A stretch of 64,000 nucleotides of DNA, taken from positions 5,952,001 to 6,016,000 of the forward strand of contig NZ_CP081496.1 in NCBI RefSeq assembly GCF_019774615.1. The letters are read 5' to 3'. Made by a program: the position numbers and the translations under genes. The notes below the pieces were generated by a model, which saw only the letters and a program-made list of their open reading frames with translations, did not search any database and was not told the DNA's origin. The stretch's first letter is position 1. Every line of letters begins with the position of its first letter. The stretch is from Streptomyces sp. BHT-5-2 (GTDB taxonomy: Bacteria; Actinomycetota; Actinomycetes; Streptomycetales; Streptomycetaceae). This document shows positions 61,510-64,000 of the stretch, in pieces.

Positions 61510-62010
61510 CTACGCCCAGCCGTCAAGCGATACCTGGGGACCGTCAGTAAGGTACCGGTGGAGGGCACTGGCTGTGGTGTCGACGAACTCCTTCGGGATG
61601 GCCTCAGCGTCGGTCCAGCGGACCTGTGAGTGCTTGCGGGGTTCGCGGTTCTCGGGTTCACCGATCCATTCGTGGGCGGCGAAGACGACCGTGAGGAAGC
61701 CATTGGGTGCCTCGACGCCCCAGGCACTGTGGATGACGTGGGCGACCTTCAGGGACTCCGGCTTCACAATCAGGCCGGTCTCTTCCTGCAGCTCGCGCAC
61801 CGCTGTCTCAGTGATCGGTTCGCCAGGTTCGCTCTTGCCGACGGGGAGGTCCCACATGCCCCGGGCGAACTTGGCGTTCTGGCTGCGTTGGAGGAGGACG
61901 ACGCGGTTGGTGGCCTTGTCGTGGACGATGACGGCAGCGACCAGCAGAGTCATGGAGTCGAGGGCGGGCTTGAGTGCTTTGGGCTGGTCGTCGGTGGTCG
62001 GCTGAGCCAC
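61510..62010 (-). CDS. Nudix hydrolase
   Basis: 166 aa from the GTG at 62010, with AAGGGA 6 nt upstream; a longer TTG frame is less likely. The Nudix box is complete (GKSEPGEPITETAVRELQEE followed by TGL). Nudix enzymes cleave nucleoside diphosphates linked to another moiety; the substrate cannot be read from the sequence. It ends in DGPQVSLDGWA. It lies downstream of the XRE-TPR gene on the same strand, 34 nt after it, and probably in its operon. Confidence 0.92.
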   Translation of the reverse strand: MAQPTTDDQPKALKPALDSMTLLVAAVIVHDKATNRVVLLQRSQNAKFARGMWDLPVGKSEPGEPITETAVRELQEETGLIVKPESLKVAHVIHSAWGVEAPNGFLTVVFAAHEWIGEPENREPRKHSQVRWTDAEAIPKEFVDTTASALHRYLTDGPQVSLDGWA

Positions 62011-62044
62011 GGTGGATCCCTTCGTCGGCCGGTTGCTGGGCAAC

Positions 62045-63412
62045 TTAAGCCAGCGCTTCGCGTGCGCGGCGGACGAGTTCGGCGGCGCCCGGTACTTTGC
62101 GTCGCTGGTAGATGGCGAGGGTGGATCGGAGGGAGGTGATGGCCTTGCGGGTGCGGTCGGAGGTCATGCCTTCCATGAGGGTCAGGGCCTGGGACCAGGC
62201 GGCGACGGCTTCGTCGGCGCGGGCCTGGGCGGCGAGGCTGTCGCCGAGGTCGGCGTAGGTGAGGACGTGGACGCGCCTGTATTTCTCCGGGTCCCAGCGA
62301 ACGAGCGCGTCGCGGTGCTGCTGCTCGGTGCCGATGTGGTCGGCGAGGTCGGTCAGGGTGCGCGCGGTGTGGCTGGCGACGGTGCCGGCGGCCGGGCCGC
62401 TGACGCGGGAGTAGCTGGGCTGAGGCCCGTCGTCGCGGAGGAGGGCGTCTTCGGCTGCGAGGAGGGCGCGAGCTGCGGCGGGTTTCTCGCCAATGGCAGC
62501 GTAGGCGCGGGCGTGGGTGATGTGGAGGAGGGCTTCGGTCTGGCCGTCGATGCGGCCGAGGCCGCGGGTGAGCGCGGCGGCGGCTAGGTCGACGCAGTGG
62601 TGAGGCTGTTTGAGGCTGAGGGCCTGGTGGGCGAGGGCGCGCATCATCCAGGCGGCGTGGCCGTGGGGGTCGGCTTCGCAGGCGAGTTGGTAGCCAACCT
62701 GGTAGTAGCGCTGGGCGGCACCTTCCTGACCGAGGTCGTGGTGCTTCCAGCCGGCCAGGTAGGCGAGTTCGGCGACCGCGCTGAAGGCGGCTCGGCGTAA
62801 GGCTTCGTTGGGGAAGCGTCCGTGGAGCATGGGGGCTGCGGTGTCGGCGAGGTAGGCGGTGACAGTAGTCAGGCCATGGCCGCCGCCGAGGCGTTCGTCG
62901 GCGGCGCTGAAGGCGGTGGTGATCTGGCGGACGACGTCGACGTCCTCCGCACCGACCAGGGCCGTGGCAGTGCGTGCGCGGAGCATGCGGGCGGTGGCTT
63001 CGTGGTCGTAGGCGAGCGGCATGGCGACGCCGGCAGTGGTGAAGGCGGCTACCGCGAGGAAGCGGCGGCGTTCGACGTCGGCGCGGCCAAGGTCGGTGGC
63101 GGCGAGGACGGGATCCGATTCCGTTGGCGCTTCGGCGTCGGCTGGGCGCAGGCCGATCTCGGTTTGGGTGATCGTGCGGCCTGCTCGGCGGGACAGGGCC
63201 TCGGCGAGGTACTGGCCGGTGTGACCGGTGGGCTGGCGGGTGCCGTTCACCCAGTGGGAGACGGCCGACTTGTTGGTCTGGACGATCTCGCCGTTCTCCG
63301 CGGCGACGCGCCGCACGTCCTTGGCCAGGGCCTCGTGGGTGCAGCCGATCGCGTCGATGGTCTCGCGCAGGCGGGAGTTGGGCGCCTTGGGCCGGTCCTT
63401 CTGCGCTGTCAC
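62045..63412 (-). CDS. XRE-family regulator with TPR-like domain and a TTA codon
   Basis: 455 aa, GTG start. Residues ~10-75 are a helix-turn-helix (AIGCTHEALAKDVRRVAAE...NKSAVSHWVNGTRQPTG). The rest is helical and TPR-like (GQEGAAQRYYQVGYQLACEA; LLHITHARAYAAIGEKPAAA), similar in layout to the NsdA-like protein at 49022. Codon 205 is TTA (62798-62800) in FPNEALRRAAF, so translation may need the bldA tRNA. It precedes the Nudix gene and is divergent from the partial gene at 63637. Confidence 0.88.
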   Translation of the reverse strand: MTAQKDRPKAPNSRLRETIDAIGCTHEALAKDVRRVAAENGEIVQTNKSAVSHWVNGTRQPTGHTGQYLAEALSRRAGRTITQTEIGLRPADAEAPTESDPVLAATDLGRADVERRRFLAVAAFTTAGVAMPLAYDHEATARMLRARTATALVGAEDVDVVRQITTAFSAADERLGGGHGLTTVTAYLADTAAPMLHGRFPNEALRRAAFSAVAELAYLAGWKHHDLGQEGAAQRYYQVGYQLACEADPHGHAAWMMRALAHQALSLKQPHHCVDLAAAALTRGLGRIDGQTEALLHITHARAYAAIGEKPAAARALLAAEDALLRDDGPQPSYSRVSGPAAGTVASHTARTLTDLADHIGTEQQHRDALVRWDPEKYRRVHVLTYADLGDSLAAQARADEAVAAWSQALTLMEGMTSDRTRKAITSLRSTLAIYQRRKVPGAAELVRRAREALA

Positions 63413-63636
63413 GATCGCCTCCGAGTCGGGGCTGTAAACCGCGTATACCGCTTCAACTCCCTCTCACCGTACCCACTGTGCGTGAGGGAGGGTTCACTCA
63501 TCACCAGCCGCCCGGAACGGCGCGACCGTGATCCACGGCTCCCCCTTGGGCCGGGCGGTTTCCCGAAGTTCCGTACGCCTACACCGGCTTCGGGCACCCC
63601 TGTGCCTGAAACCGGCCTAACAGAGACGGAGACACG
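63413..63636. promoter_or_regulatory. Divergent region between XRE-TPR gene and right-edge gene
   Basis: 224 bp without a gene. It holds an AT-richer stretch with GTAAACCGCGTATACCGC (63433-63450) and an imperfect inverted repeat CTCCCTCTCAC...GTGAGGGAG (about 63461-63489), a candidate operator for the divergent pair. Confidence 0.4.
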
Positions 63637-64000
63637 GTGACCACCATCGACACGACGGCCATCACGGTCGAGCTTCCCGAGGCGTTCGACGACCGATGGA
63701 GCCGTCTGCCCGGCATCCAGGTCGACGGCCGGCGCATCACCATCGACCCGACCGAGTACTTCTTCCGCTTCGAGTCCCGCACCTGGCTCGTCGCCGACTG
63801 GGAGCTGGTCAAGTCCCAGCTCCTGACGGTGAACGAGACGACCGAGAGCGCGGTCGAGCAGCTCGCGCTGAACTTCATCAAGGCTCACGGCCAGTCCACG
63901 TCGGACGCCGCCCACGTCCTGGCCACCGCGTACGAGGTATACGCGTATCTGTTCCGGGACGAGCACCTCGCCAGCCTTGGCCTGCCGCAGATCACCACCG
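63637..64000 (+). CDS. Hypothetical protein, cut by the right edge
   Basis: 121 codons from the GTG at 63637, with no stop before the end. The visible part begins MTTIDTTAITVELPEAFDDR and continues with WSRLPGIQVDGRRITIDPTE and YFFRFESRTWLVADWELVKS, a mixed charged/aromatic soluble protein. The minus-strand frame here is a shadow. I do not recognise the family. Its position divergent from the XRE-TPR gene suggests control by it. Confidence 0.6.
   Translation, partial: MTTIDTTAITVELPEAFDDRWSRLPGIQVDGRRITIDPTEYFFRFESRTWLVADWELVKSQLLTVNETTESAVEQLALNFIKAHGQSTSDAAHVLATAYEVYAYLFRDEHLASLGLPQITT

Overview
This window is high-GC actinobacterial DNA, almost certainly from a Streptomyces chromosome. 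It shows the qcr/cta respiratory genes with heme-copper oxidase subunit IV, a homodimeric aceE, a lipoyl E2 with Ala/Pro linkers, GlnR boxes at glnA, NsdA-like regulators, rare TTA (bldA) codons, and several apparently leaderless genes with TANNNT boxes 6-8 nt before the start. From memory, the gene order from qcrB to glnA follows the conserved core order of S. coelicolor (about SCO2148 to SCO2198). No tRNA, rRNA, CRISPR or complete mobile element was seen.

Layout. 1-8.3 kb: respiratory cluster on the minus strand, with qcrB (partial), qcrA, qcrC and ctaE, then a response-regulator-like gene, an L,D-transpeptidase lipoprotein, and ctaF-ctaD-ctaC. 8.5-17.2 kb: cysteine desulfurase-TusA fusion, PfkB sugar kinase, an anchored secreted protein, ErpA/IscA, NadA, a ferredoxin-MBL fusion and a YbdK-type carboxylate-amine ligase with a TTA codon. 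17.4-25.3 kb: RND transporter with a NarL-type two-component system, then PspAA-PspA and small conserved membrane or hypothetical proteins. 25.5-32.1 kb: late cobalamin genes (MBL-CobU fusion, CobT, CobS) interleaved with a methyltransferase remnant, an MprF-like aminoacyl transferase and a rhomboid-like membrane protein. 32.3-41.3 kb: PepA, Lpd, SucB, a GntR regulator and AceE. 41.6-50.5 kb: WYL regulator, SDR, sigma-like membrane protein, DUF4240, TIGR01777 epimerase, FAD oxidoreductase and NsdA-like regulator. 50.8-56.3 kb: LipB, LipA, a 71-aa protein, DUF4191, RDD protein and GlnA.

Much of the core works as one supply line. Lpd, SucB and AceE are parts of the 2-oxoacid dehydrogenase complexes. 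LipB and LipA make their lipoyl cofactor. ErpA and the desulfurase supply Fe-S and sulfur, which LipA, NadA and QcrA need. The resulting NADH feeds the cytochrome bcc-aa3 branch encoded at the left end.

After glnA (56.3-64 kb) the character changes. A cruciform-forming palindrome and direct repeats are followed by a 1536-aa protein on the minus strand. It has an Mrr/REase-like N-terminus (D38...Q65-A-K67), a STAND/NB-ARC NTPase, a long TPR array, a CxxC...HPHC zinc-like region and a terminal SEC-C motif. Next come a Nudix hydrolase, an XRE-TPR regulator with an in-frame TTA codon, and a divergent partial gene. This looks like an accessory region, and the large protein is the best candidate for an undescribed (possibly anti-phage) system. 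Other notable signals are a ~70-bp hairpin repeat present twice (29.2 kb in frame inside a coding gene; 41.4 kb intergenic), a palindrome over the ctaE start codon, and a palindromic operator between the -35 and -10 boxes of the aceE promoter.
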